This document shows, piece by piece, positions 1 through 6,545 of a stretch of DNA of 33,863 nucleotides (position 1 is its first letter; each line of letters begins with the position of its first letter). Under the pieces are notes generated by a model. It ran no database searches. It was not told the DNA's origin and saw nothing but the letters and a program-made list of their open reading frames with translations. A program made the translations under genes and the position numbers. Origin of the DNA: Gracilibacteraceae bacterium (GTDB lineage: Bacteria > Bacillota > Desulfitobacteriia > Desulfitobacteriales > Syntrophobotulaceae); the NCBI GenBank assembly GCA_031266805.1, contig JAISAH010000112.1:1-33863 (forward strand), in the 5' to 3' direction.

Positions 1-207
1 GGGGGCGGGCGGCGGCGCGGCGGCGCCCCCGGCTTTGGCCTTGGTGACCGAGCTGGTGGCTAACCCCCTCGCGGGGCAGCCACCGGGGGCACCGCCGCCG
101 CTTTTGGCGGCGGCGGCCCCCCCTGAGGCTGCCGCGCGAGGGTGATAGCCTCCAGCTCGGTCAGCAAGGCCAAAGCAGGGAGCGCCGCCGCGCCGCCGCC
201 CGCCACC
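1..207. repeat. Long imperfect inverted repeat (101-nt arms)
   Basis: Bases 1-101 pair with 207-107 in a single register (i pairs with 208-i) with no insertion or deletion. I count 12 mismatches in 101 positions, about 88% identity, around a loop of about 5 nt (TTTTG). The right arm is inside the 3' end of the 375 aa gene and the left arm contains its stop codon. Read in the mirrored frame, the plus strand of the left arm encodes a peptide very like the one the minus strand encodes from the right arm. It is far longer than a normal terminator. It may be a real inverted duplication or a fold-back chimera at a contig end; the window alone cannot decide. Confidence 0.9.
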
Positions 208-1187
208 GCCCGCCCGGCGCTTTCTTCATGAAACGAGATGAAACGGCGGAGAGAATTTTGCGCCGTCTGATACAGGCCGATCCGCAAATCCAGCCACTGC
301 TCCCGCGCCGAGAGATAGTTTTCCGTCCGGCAGTTCAAGGCGCTGTCGATAAGCTGCAGGAGGGCGGCGGCCGTCGCCTGTTCCAGCACCTCTTTTTCCC
401 CGGCCGGCGCCGGCAGGATGTCGCCCAGTTCATAATGATTGCGATGGTAAAATATGTCTCCCCCGGTCAAAAACCCGGTTTGGCGGCGATACTCGTTCAG
501 CGTCAGCGTCAGCGCGCTCCGTTCGTATTCGGCCAAAAGCATCTCCCGCTCGCCGAGGCGCGTATAATTCTCGACGGAGCTGTGGGCGAAGCGGGCCAAC
601 GAGGCGATGATCCGAGCCGTATCCAGACGGCGGAAGATCTCGTTATGCAAATAATACTCGCGGCGCGCCGCCGGAGCGTCCTCCGCCGCGCCGCCCGCTT
701 TTTCCGCCGCGGGCCGGCGCGCTTCCGCTTCCGCCGCCGGAGATCCCCGCCGGACGGGCGGGTTTTCCTGATAAAGCCGGATTAGTTCGCGGGTATTGAG
801 TGTTTCCGACCGCAGCGCTCGCGCCTGTTCCATGAACAGGGCCACGTTTTCGATCCCCAGTTTACGCAGGGCCATATCGATATAAACCGAATCCTGATAA
901 GTCGCAGTGCTTTTATCCTCCAACAGAACGCGGTTGACGATGTTATTGACGATATCGACGGCCATATTAAGCGTGCTCCGGTCGCTGCGCTCCACGGCAA
1001 AGTTAAAGACGTCGCCCCCCGTATAGGGAGCTTCCGGCGGGTTGACCAGCAGGAACAGCAATTCCTTCGGGGTGAAGGCCGCCGCCATGATCGCGTAATT
1101 CGCTTTAATTTTTTCGCCGAAAGACGCAGGTAATATCACGGCGTCCGCCGCCGCGGTCAAGCTTATCGGCCGGCCAAGCGTCAGCAT
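60..1187 (-). CDS. Unrecognised 375 aa protein at the end of the CIS gene run
   Basis: I do not recognise a family. The start chosen is the ATG at 1187, preceded by GGGAGG at a good distance; a longer frame reading back to 1277 would translate the dispersed repeat at 1213-1275 and is unlikely. The protein is predicted soluble, with no signal peptide or membrane segment. Residues 1-150 look like a folded helical domain. A low-complexity Ala/Glu/Arg-rich linker follows around residues 150-180, then a second helical part rich in Tyr, Arg and Leu. The last ~45 residues are Ala/Pro/Gly-rich and lie entirely in the long palindrome at the window edge, so the natural C-terminus is uncertain. It follows tube-like genes on the same strand, so a structural or assembly role in the injection system is a guess from context. 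Confidence 0.7.
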   Translation of the reverse strand: MLTLGRPISLTAAADAVILPASFGEKIKANYAIMAAAFTPKELLFLLVNPPEAPYTGGDVFNFAVERSDRSTLNMAVDIVNNIVNRVLLEDKSTATYQDSVYIDMALRKLGIENVALFMEQARALRSETLNTRELIRLYQENPPVRRGSPAAEAEARRPAAEKAGGAAEDAPAARREYYLHNEIFRRLDTARIIASLARFAHSSVENYTRLGEREMLLAEYERSALTLTLNEYRRQTGFLTGGDIFYHRNHYELGDILPAPAGEKEVLEQATAAALLQLIDSALNCRTENYLSAREQWLDLRIGLYQTAQNSLRRFISFHEESAGRAVAGGGAAALPALALLTELEAITLARQPQGGPPPPKAAAVPPVAAPRGG

Positions 1188-1212
1188 GGGGCCTCCCTCT
1201 ACACTTTGGTGT

Positions 1213-1275
1213 ATTTTCCGTTCATGCCGCAAATGCGGGTCTGGATTGCTTCGTCGCTTCGCTCCTCGCAATGAC
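1213..1275. repeat. Dispersed REP-like palindromic repeat
   Basis: On the minus strand this begins GTCATTGCGAGGAGCGAAGC and continues with GACGAAGCAATCC, then a hairpin CCGC-ATTT-GCGG. The first part is itself partly palindromic (ATTGC...GCAAT around GCTTCGC). This core (cattgcgaggagcgaagcgaagcaatc-type) is familiar to me as a short interspersed palindrome found in many copies in unrelated bacterial genomes. It is non-coding and sits between the second tube-like gene and the 375 aa gene. It could form an RNA hairpin that uncouples expression of the two. Copy number in this genome cannot be seen from the window. Confidence 0.75.
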
Positions 1276-1297
1276 AATGCTCTGTAACTTTTAATTG

Positions 1298-1765
1298 CTA
1301 CAGGAACGCCATATCCAGACAGACCAATTCATGATAGGCGATGGTGACTATATCGGTCAGCAGACCGGAGTGCTCGGCGTTCAGCTCGCCGTAGACTTTT
1401 TTGGTGACAGTGCAGCCCGTGAACGTATAAGTGCGGGTCGGGGCGTAAAAACGGTCCGCGTTACGGCTGACGAGCAAGATCAAGGGCAAGATCAGATCGG
1501 CGCCAAGCGGCAGCGGGTCAATATAATCCGTGCCCGCGTAACGCTCCACTTCCAGAATAAACGGTTTGGTGATGGGTTTGCGCAGCATATGCACATAATC
1601 GTTCAGCCCGCCTTCCTGATAGATCTCATACTCCAATTCCCGGGTGAAGGCGCGGACGCTCTTGCAAGGCAGATCGTACAGCGCTTCCACCCGCAGCATG
1701 AAATTGAAATTGACCAGCGGCGTGCTTCCGCGATTCTGCACTATAATATTTGTATCGTCGGCCAT
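1298..1765 (-). CDS. Second tail-tube-like protein (T4 gp19 family)
   Basis: 155 aa, about the size of gp19-like tube proteins of contractile tails. The N-terminal part VNFNFMLRVEALYDLPCKSV, the central KPFILEVERY strand and the C-terminal AYHELVCLDM resemble the beta-rich tube/inner-collar family (phage_T4_gp19, PF06841, as in Pvc1 and Pvc5). It differs strongly from the tube protein at 2423-2935, so it is a paralogue with a separate position, probably a tube-initiator or baseplate-proximal ring rather than the bulk tube. In known extracellular CIS several gp19-like genes coexist. The start is the ATG at 1765 with GGAAG about 10 nt upstream. It lies 17 bp after the DUF6760-like gene. Confidence 0.8.
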   Translation of the reverse strand: MADDTNIIVQNRGSTPLVNFNFMLRVEALYDLPCKSVRAFTRELEYEIYQEGGLNDYVHMLRKPITKPFILEVERYAGTDYIDPLPLGADLILPLILLVSRNADRFYAPTRTYTFTGCTVTKKVYGELNAEHSGLLTDIVTIAYHELVCLDMAFL

Positions 1766-1782
1766 GATCGGTCACTTCCTGT

Positions 1783-2034
1783 TTATAGGCGCGGCGTCCG
1801 CCCCATTTCCAAAATACTCTTCTCTTTTTTCCGCGAGGGACTAAGGCTGGCGTTGATCTCCGATATCTCCCGGCACCAACGGCGGCGGTCGTTATGCGTC
1901 AATGACTGCACGTCCTCCCGCCCCCAATGAAAATAATAGGAAATAAAGGCCATCTCCCGGAACAGCGCCTCTTCCGGATACAGCGTTATCCCTCGCGCGT
2001 AAAATTTATCGGCGCCTGCGTCACTTTGCCGCAA
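1783..2034 (-). CDS. Small DUF6760-like CIS protein
   Basis: The conserved part, GITLYPEEALFREMAFISYY followed by FHW and then RRRWCREISEIN, matches my memory of the short DUF6760-type proteins coded next to the tail chaperone gene in CIS clusters. No enzymatic motif is visible. The gene overlaps the 3' end of the upstream 122 aa gene by about 50 bp. The only ATG/GTG/TTG start that keeps the conserved block is TTG at 2034, which has no Shine-Dalgarno; the next ATG would remove half of the conserved motif. A GAGGG stretch ends 6 nt before a CTG at the start of the LYPEE block, so coupled or non-standard initiation near the upstream stop is possible. Family call fairly secure, start uncertain. 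Confidence 0.65.
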   Translation of the reverse strand: MRQSDAGADKFYARGITLYPEEALFREMAFISYYFHWGREDVQSLTHNDRRRWCREISEINASLSPSRKKEKSILEMGRTPRL

Positions 2035-2354
2035 TCGGGGCAGACGACGGTCATGGTCGGCGGCTCGATATTATTGATTTTCTGATACATATCCTGCAAA
2101 AACGCCAGATCCGCGGTGAAAAACCGCTCGATCATCGTCGGAGCCAGACTTTCCATGCCTTCGATCTCCGTGATCACTCTGGACAGGATGACGACGGTCA
2201 GATAAGCGGGATTAGACATCACCCGCGGATCGCGCGTGGCGTGGATCTCATCGCCGGCCGTCGCCAGCCGCATTTTGCCTTTGCGGTGGACCTGCCCCGC
2301 GGAATCCACATAACCGCGCGGCAGCTCAAAATCATAAACGGTCACAATCGACAT
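1986..2354 (-). CDS. Small tail assembly chaperone-like protein with a CxxC knuckle
   Basis: 122 aa; ATG at 2354 with GAGAGGG 5 nt upstream. The N-terminal ELPRGYVDSAGQVHRKGKMR and RLATAGDEI, then RDPRVMSNPAYLTVVILSRV, resemble the small protein coded between tube and baseplate genes in many CIS and tailed-phage clusters, usually annotated as tail assembly protein. The central segment (TADLAFLQDMYQKIN) is helical, and the end carries one CPDCGK pair, half of a zinc ribbon. A single CxxC would need a second pair from a partner or dimer to bind zinc. Placement directly after the tube gene supports a tube-length or chaperone job; this is inference from context. Confidence 0.65.
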   Translation of the reverse strand: MSIVTVYDFELPRGYVDSAGQVHRKGKMRLATAGDEIHATRDPRVMSNPAYLTVVILSRVITEIEGMESLAPTMIERFFTADLAFLQDMYQKINNIEPPTMTVVCPDCGKVTQAPINFTREG

Positions 2355-2422
2355 GCTGCCCTCTCAAACCGCTCCGGGCGGAACGGGCCGCGGCCCGCTC
2401 CGTCTCCCGCGGCGCGCTCGTC

Positions 2423-2935
2423 TTAGTTCGGTATGGTCAATTCCTCATAGGCGATTTCCACGGACTCGATCGCCACTTCGCTCGTGCTGGCGTTAAGATC
2501 AGGTCCCGTGTATTTCGATACCCAGGCGTCCTGAAGGATCCAGATCGCCCCTGTCTTTCCGGTGGTCGTCTCGACTATGGTGCTCGGAGCGCCGGCTGTG
2601 ATATCGATCAGCTCTATCGTCACGTTATGGCGCGGGGTGCCCTTTTCCCGCCGCTCACTCACGCAGGCGACAACCCAGTCTTTGAAAGGCTGCGAGCGGG
2701 TGTAGCCCATTTTCAGAGTCAAATTACCATGTTTTACCAGTCCTTGGATCTTGACCGGCGCGAGACTGTTGGCATTGCCCTGCCGGAACTCGATGATATC
2801 GACCGAAGCGTCGATACCCGTTACTTCGCTAAAAGCGGCCACGCCGCTGACGCTGTCCACCGTGACCAGGAAATTCATCTTGGTCAGCGGATAATACAAA
2901 GCTACCGAATTTTTGGTTTCGTCACCCTCTGCCAT
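2423..2935 (-). CDS. CIS tail tube protein (T4 gp19-like)
   Basis: 170 aa; ATG at 2935 with GGAGGG 7 nt upstream. The sequence has the hallmarks of the Hcp/gp19-like tube family: an N-terminal strand NFLVTVDSVSGVAAFSEVTG, the IIEFRQG segment, KHGNLTLKMGYTRSQPFKDW, and a C-terminal SVEIAYEELTIPN strand. In contractile systems this protein stacks in hexameric rings to form the rigid inner tube that is driven out when the sheath contracts. It directly follows the sheath gene (52 bp gap), the usual order in phage-tail-like particles. The length is a little above the 145-150 aa typical of Pvc1-like tubes. It is likely the major tube; the protein at 1298-1765 is its divergent paralogue. Confidence 0.9.
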   Translation of the reverse strand: MAEGDETKNSVALYYPLTKMNFLVTVDSVSGVAAFSEVTGIDASVDIIEFRQGNANSLAPVKIQGLVKHGNLTLKMGYTRSQPFKDWVVACVSERREKGTPRHNVTIELIDITAGAPSTIVETTTGKTGAIWILQDAWVSKYTGPDLNASTSEVAIESVEIAYEELTIPN

Positions 2936-2987
2936 CAGGATACCCTCCTATCAATTCTAAATGAGGCCGCGCTCAAACCCCGCCGGA

Positions 2988-4694
2988 TCATTCGCCCTCG
3001 GCGGCGGCCTCCGCTTCCGAGGTGAACTGGGTCAGGCGGAAGATGACGAACTCCGCCGGCCTGGACGGCGCGATGCCGATATTGCAAATCAAACGGCCGT
3101 TCAGGATATCGTCCTGGCTCATCGTGGTCGGCCCGATCTCCACAAAATAGGCTTCGGCGGAACCGGCGCCGGCCAGCATACCGCTGCGGTAAAGCGTTTC
3201 CAGGAAAGAACCGACTGTCAGCTCCACCCGCGCCCACAGTGAAGTGTTGTTCGGCTCAAACACCACCCAGTTAGTGGCGAGTTTGATGCTTTGTTCCACA
3301 AAGATGAAAAGACGGCGCACATTAACATATTTGAAAGCGGAGTTGGAACTCGCGGTGCGCGCGCCCCAGACGCGGATGCCCTGCCCCGGCAGCGCCCGGA
3401 TCAGGTTGACCCCGGCGGGATTGAGGATGTCCTGCTCTCCGGCCGTATAGTTGACCGACAGGCCGGTGCAGACGACGGTCTCATTGGCCGGGGCCTTGTG
3501 AACGCCGCGGCTGACATCCGTGCGGGAAAACACGCCGGCCACCGCCCCGCTCGGCGGCATGAAACCGGGTTTTTTTGCCTCCCGGTCAAAAACCTGGACC
3601 CACGGATGATAGAAAGCGGCGTAAGTGCTGTCGAGCAAATTGCGATAATTGATGATCTCGCCGGTTTTTACCAGCTCTTTGGGGACGTCCAGGATGGCGA
3701 AACAATTTTTCTCCCGTTCGCAGAAAGCCGCCAGCGAGGCGACGACTTCGGGGATCGTTATGCCCGGCGCGGCGATGAGACTGATGTCGTTACTGCCGGC
3801 AAAGGCTTGCAATCCAGTTCTCCGCCCCGGTCCGTCGTCCGTGCCGATAAAAGTGCCGGCGTTGACTTCCTGGACCGTGCCGTCACTGCCGCCGGCAAAG
3901 GCGATCGTGCCTTTGACCGCGCCGGCGCCGAAAATGGCGGCGGTCGGGACGGCGATCTCCTCAAAAGCGTCAAGGGTGGCGACGACCAAAGAACTGGCCG
4001 CCAGTCTCTTGCCGAGATAAGCCGCCGACGCCTCATTCAGCGTTACGCCCGTGTAGTTCTCCGTCTCGGCGCCGCTGCGGACCGTCAGATCCATTTCCAC
4101 GGAGTAAACGAGAAGTTTCGGGATGATCGCGGCGTCGACGGGGCTTTTGCCGAACGGTTCCTCAAAAGTCACGGTATTTTCCGAGATGGAGACGATCCGG
4201 TTGACCTCGCCGGCAAATTCCACTATATCGCCTTCCCGGAATCCGGCCGCGGATTTAGCCATGAAAACGGTTTCGCTTGCCGCGGCGATCAGCTGCAGTT
4301 TGCGTTTATTCGTGGTGATAAAACCGATGGTGATCTTGTTGCCCCATTTTCCTTCATTAGCCGCCCGGAGATGCAGGATCCCCTGCGAAGCCGCGGCGGT
4401 TTTGGCGTCCTCCGGAATGACGCGGCTGATGAAGCAGCGGGTGCCGCCGTTGACAAAAAATTGTTCCACCGCCAGCGGCAGATAACGCAGTTCGCCGTGC
4501 GTGTACTCCGGCAAATAAGAACCGTACTGCCGCGTAAAATCGGCAAAATTGGTCACAAGTCCCGGCGCCCCGACTGTGGGGCCTTTGGCCGTTAGGCCGA
4601 TAAATCCCGCCGTACTCGTTCCGACCCCTTCAATGGATCGCGGCGAAGAATCATATTCTTCTACATATACACCCGGAGAAAGATATTCTGGCAT
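2988..4694 (-). CDS. Contractile tail sheath protein
   Basis: 568 aa. The N-terminus PEYLSPGVYVEEYDSSPRSI, then GVGTSTAGFIGLTAKGP, is diagnostic of phage tail sheath proteins. The C-terminal third contains the conserved sheath core: WGARTASS, YVNVRRLFIFVEQSI, FEPNN, LWARV, and a terminal strand (RPAEFVIFRLTQF) that in known sheaths swaps with neighbouring subunits. Residues ~130-330 form a variable insertion rich in beta strands and Gly/Ala. The sheath surrounds the tube in the extended state and contracts to propel it. The start is ATG at 4694; the local Shine-Dalgarno is weak (GAGAA), notable for a protein needed in many copies. It lies 57 bp after the PAAR-like gene, just upstream of the tube gene. 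Confidence 0.95.
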   Translation of the reverse strand: MPEYLSPGVYVEEYDSSPRSIEGVGTSTAGFIGLTAKGPTVGAPGLVTNFADFTRQYGSYLPEYTHGELRYLPLAVEQFFVNGGTRCFISRVIPEDAKTAAASQGILHLRAANEGKWGNKITIGFITTNKRKLQLIAAASETVFMAKSAAGFREGDIVEFAGEVNRIVSISENTVTFEEPFGKSPVDAAIIPKLLVYSVEMDLTVRSGAETENYTGVTLNEASAAYLGKRLAASSLVVATLDAFEEIAVPTAAIFGAGAVKGTIAFAGGSDGTVQEVNAGTFIGTDDGPGRRTGLQAFAGSNDISLIAAPGITIPEVVASLAAFCEREKNCFAILDVPKELVKTGEIINYRNLLDSTYAAFYHPWVQVFDREAKKPGFMPPSGAVAGVFSRTDVSRGVHKAPANETVVCTGLSVNYTAGEQDILNPAGVNLIRALPGQGIRVWGARTASSNSAFKYVNVRRLFIFVEQSIKLATNWVVFEPNNTSLWARVELTVGSFLETLYRSGMLAGAGSAEAYFVEIGPTTMSQDDILNGRLICNIGIAPSRPAEFVIFRLTQFTSEAEAAAEGE

Positions 4695-4751
4695 AATTCT
4701 CGCGATTCAGACCCGCGCCTGAACCATCCTCCCTTCACTGTAACAGTCAAA

Positions 4752-5132
4752 TTAATACAGGACCTTGGTCTGCCCGGGGGAAACGATAGTGAGTGATCCG
4801 CCGTATGCACACAGAAGCTTCGCTTCGCCGGACAATCCCGGCGTGCCGGAAATCAAAGGGCCCTTGCCGCCTATCCAGGTCCCCACGGGCGCCGGGATGC
4901 AGGGCTGCGGCGTCAGAACTCCCAGCGCCGCCGCCGTGGCGGAAGCGACCAGCGGATTGGACACGGTGGTGCAAAGCCCGCAAGGCGATACGGAAGCCAG
5001 CGGGACCGCGTCACTGATAGTGGCCGCCGGCATCCCCCCCGCCAAAACGCCGGCTTTAGCGGCTTTCAGCGTGCCGGGCGCCGTACCGAACGAACAAACA
5101 TATGTCGCGCCGGAAACCACGGCAATTCCCAT
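4752..5132 (-). CDS. PAAR-like spike-tip protein (DUF4280-like)
   Basis: 126 aa from the ATG at 5132, which has AAAGGAGG 6-7 nt upstream; a longer frame back to 5177 overlaps the previous gene and has no such site. The sequence is glycine-, alanine- and proline-rich with no long helices: GATYVCSFGTAPGTLK near the N-terminus, SPCGLCTTVSNP in the middle, and a C-terminal LLCAYGGSLTIVSPGQ. This pattern is that of the PAAR-like DUF4280/DUF4150 proteins, which form the sharp cone at the tip of the VgrG-type spike of contractile systems. Five cysteines may coordinate a metal, as PAAR tips do. No C-terminal effector domain is fused. The gene precedes the sheath gene; the spike trimer gene itself is not in the window. 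Confidence 0.8.
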   Translation of the reverse strand: MGIAVVSGATYVCSFGTAPGTLKAAKAGVLAGGMPAATISDAVPLASVSPCGLCTTVSNPLVASATAAALGVLTPQPCIPAPVGTWIGGKGPLISGTPGLSGEAKLLCAYGGSLTIVSPGQTKVLY

Positions 5133-5145
5133 AAATTTCCTCCTT

Positions 5146-5913
5146 TCATTCCTGCTGTACCGCGCGTAAAAACTCATCCTGATTCCACGCGGCCGGTTTA
5201 TTAAAATCCACCAAGGTGAATTTATCCGTTTCGTTCAGGCGGATCCGCACGATCCAGCGGCTGCCGGCCGCGTTTCTCCGCACCCGGAGCAAGTATTCCC
5301 CCTCCGGACCGGCCAGTCCGGAGACGACGGGGGTCAGGGGCAGATTGACGACGCCTTTGACCGTCAGCGGCCGGTCTGTTTTCAATACGTCGCCTGAGAC
5401 GCGCGTTTCCACCGCAAAGGGGGTGTAGCGGTTCTCGGCGATCTGGACGAGAGCGTAGAGAACGCGGTCAAACTCCAGCCGGTGCGGGTTGAAGACGGTC
5501 AGCCGCCGGCGGCGCGCGTCATAATCTTTGATCAGGCAGGCGCCGTCCCCCGGATTTACAGCGTCTATCGCGCCGAGACCCGGCAGGCGTCCTTCCAGGG
5601 TGTGAAACAACCCCTCGGTGCGCAAACTTTCCAGCGGGATCAATTCCAGACGGAGATCGGGCGGGATGACCCCCGGCTCTTTCAGCCGCACGCGCCGGCG
5701 TATCGGCGCGTAACCGCGGGCGCGCGCCTCCAGATCGTAATCCCGCTCCAGCAGCGCCTGATCCGTATAGATGAAATAACCGTTTGCTTTGCGCTGCGGC
5801 AGTTTTTCCGTCCCGTCGACCAAAAAAGTCACGTCATTTTCGATGCCCCTGCCGTCCGTGGCGTCCGAAAGACGCACCGCCAAAGCTAATTGATGTTTAA
5901 TTACCGCAGGCAC
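5146..5913 (-). CDS. CIS companion protein, beta-rich, next to the DUF4255 gene
   Basis: 255 aa, start GTG at 5913 with AAAGGGGGG about 6 nt upstream (MPAVIKHQLALAVRLSDATD). The order DUF4255-type gene, this gene, PAAR-like gene recurs in Firmicutes CIS clusters as far as I remember, and related proteins begin in the same way. The N-terminal ~100 residues look like a carboxypeptidase-regulatory/Ig-like sandwich (FLVDGTEKLPQRKANGYFIY, then YDLEARARGYAPIRRRVRL). A second beta-rich half follows, with FNPHRLEFDRVLYALVQIAE. No signal peptide, membrane segment or enzyme motif is visible. Its position suggests a structural or cap/baseplate accessory role, but I cannot name the function. It is 20 bp downstream of its neighbour and 13 bp upstream of the next gene. 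Confidence 0.7.
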   Translation of the reverse strand: MPAVIKHQLALAVRLSDATDGRGIENDVTFLVDGTEKLPQRKANGYFIYTDQALLERDYDLEARARGYAPIRRRVRLKEPGVIPPDLRLELIPLESLRTEGLFHTLEGRLPGLGAIDAVNPGDGACLIKDYDARRRRLTVFNPHRLEFDRVLYALVQIAENRYTPFAVETRVSGDVLKTDRPLTVKGVVNLPLTPVVSGLAGPEGEYLLRVRRNAAGSRWIVRIRLNETDKFTLVDFNKPAAWNQDEFLRAVQQE

Positions 5914-5933
5914 GCTCCGCCCCCCTTTCCGAA

Positions 5934-6521
5934 TTATTCCAGATTCTCGCCCCGCGCGGTGAGCGTGATGATCGCTTCGCGCACCGGCACTGTCTCCACG
6001 ACGATTTCGCTGGAGAGAAAGACCGGGGCCGCTTTATAAAAGAGACTGATCTGGTACGGTTTGCTGATCGCCGACCACACGCGCACTTTTTCCTCCAGCG
6101 CGATCTTGGAGGGCGTGAGGATGACTGGCGCTTCCTCATACTCCAGCCAGGACTGCAGCGTATTCGGGGAAACGGCGTTGCTGTCATTGAGGACCTGGGC
6201 CGCCCGGCCGATAATTTTTTGTATATCGTGCGCCTTCAGGCCCATTTGGGAGGAACCGTTGATAAAAAGCATGTAATACAGGCTGTACGGCTTGGGCGGT
6301 TTTCTCAGGCGCATGCGCCCCGTCCGGATCGGGCCGGAGGCGATCTCCCCCTCCTCGCGGATATCATAGAGGTAGAGACCGAGAATATAGTCCACGTCCT
6401 GCTCCGCCGGCGAGGAAACATCGATATTGTTCGGCGAGGGGATCGGTTCCGGGCACATCCGCTCCCGCAGTATCCTGACAATATAAGCGCTTATATCGGA
6501 AATAATCGGGTAATCAGCCAA
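5934..6521 (-). CDS. DUF4255 / Pvc16-like tube-sheath cap protein
   Basis: 195 aa, start TTG at 6521 (MADYPIISDISAYIVRILRE), supported by AAAGGAG 6 nt upstream. The N-terminal helix followed by SPAEQDVDYILGLYLYDIRE, the RKPPKPYSLYYMLF segment and a C-terminal beta part (YKAAPVFLSSEIV, VREAIITLTARG) match the DUF4255 family, represented by Pvc16/Afp16. In extracellular CIS this protein forms the cap that ends tube and sheath assembly at the distal end. The length is typical (about 190-300 aa). It sits between the secreted 862 aa protein and the 255 aa companion, and marks the point where the run passes from membrane/envelope genes to tail structural genes. Confidence 0.85.
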   Translation of the reverse strand: MADYPIISDISAYIVRILRERMCPEPIPSPNNIDVSSPAEQDVDYILGLYLYDIREEGEIASGPIRTGRMRLRKPPKPYSLYYMLFINGSSQMGLKAHDIQKIIGRAAQVLNDSNAVSPNTLQSWLEYEEAPVILTPSKIALEEKVRVWSAISKPYQISLFYKAAPVFLSSEIVVETVPVREAIITLTARGENLE

Positions 6522-6545
6522 AGCCTTCTCCTTTCCGCCCGCGGC

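Noticed and set aside
1-207. The palindrome as a Rho-independent terminator
   Set aside because: Arms are far too long, imperfect, and no T-run follows the right position; it also contains coding sequence.
1188-1277. Upstream extension of the 375 aa gene to the start at 1277
   Set aside because: The extension translates the dispersed repeat; the ATG at 1187 has a good GGGAGG site.
3291-4595. Long plus-strand open frame (434 codons) opposite the sheath gene
   Set aside because: It is antisense to a clear sheath protein, has no ribosome site and an Arg/Gly/Asp-rich composition typical of GC-rich antisense frames.
4695-4751. Six-codon open frame (MVQARV) just before the sheath start, preceded by GGGAGG
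   Set aside because: The GGGAGG abuts the ATG with no spacer, so initiation is implausible; I see no attenuator structure beyond a tiny CTGTTACAG palindrome.
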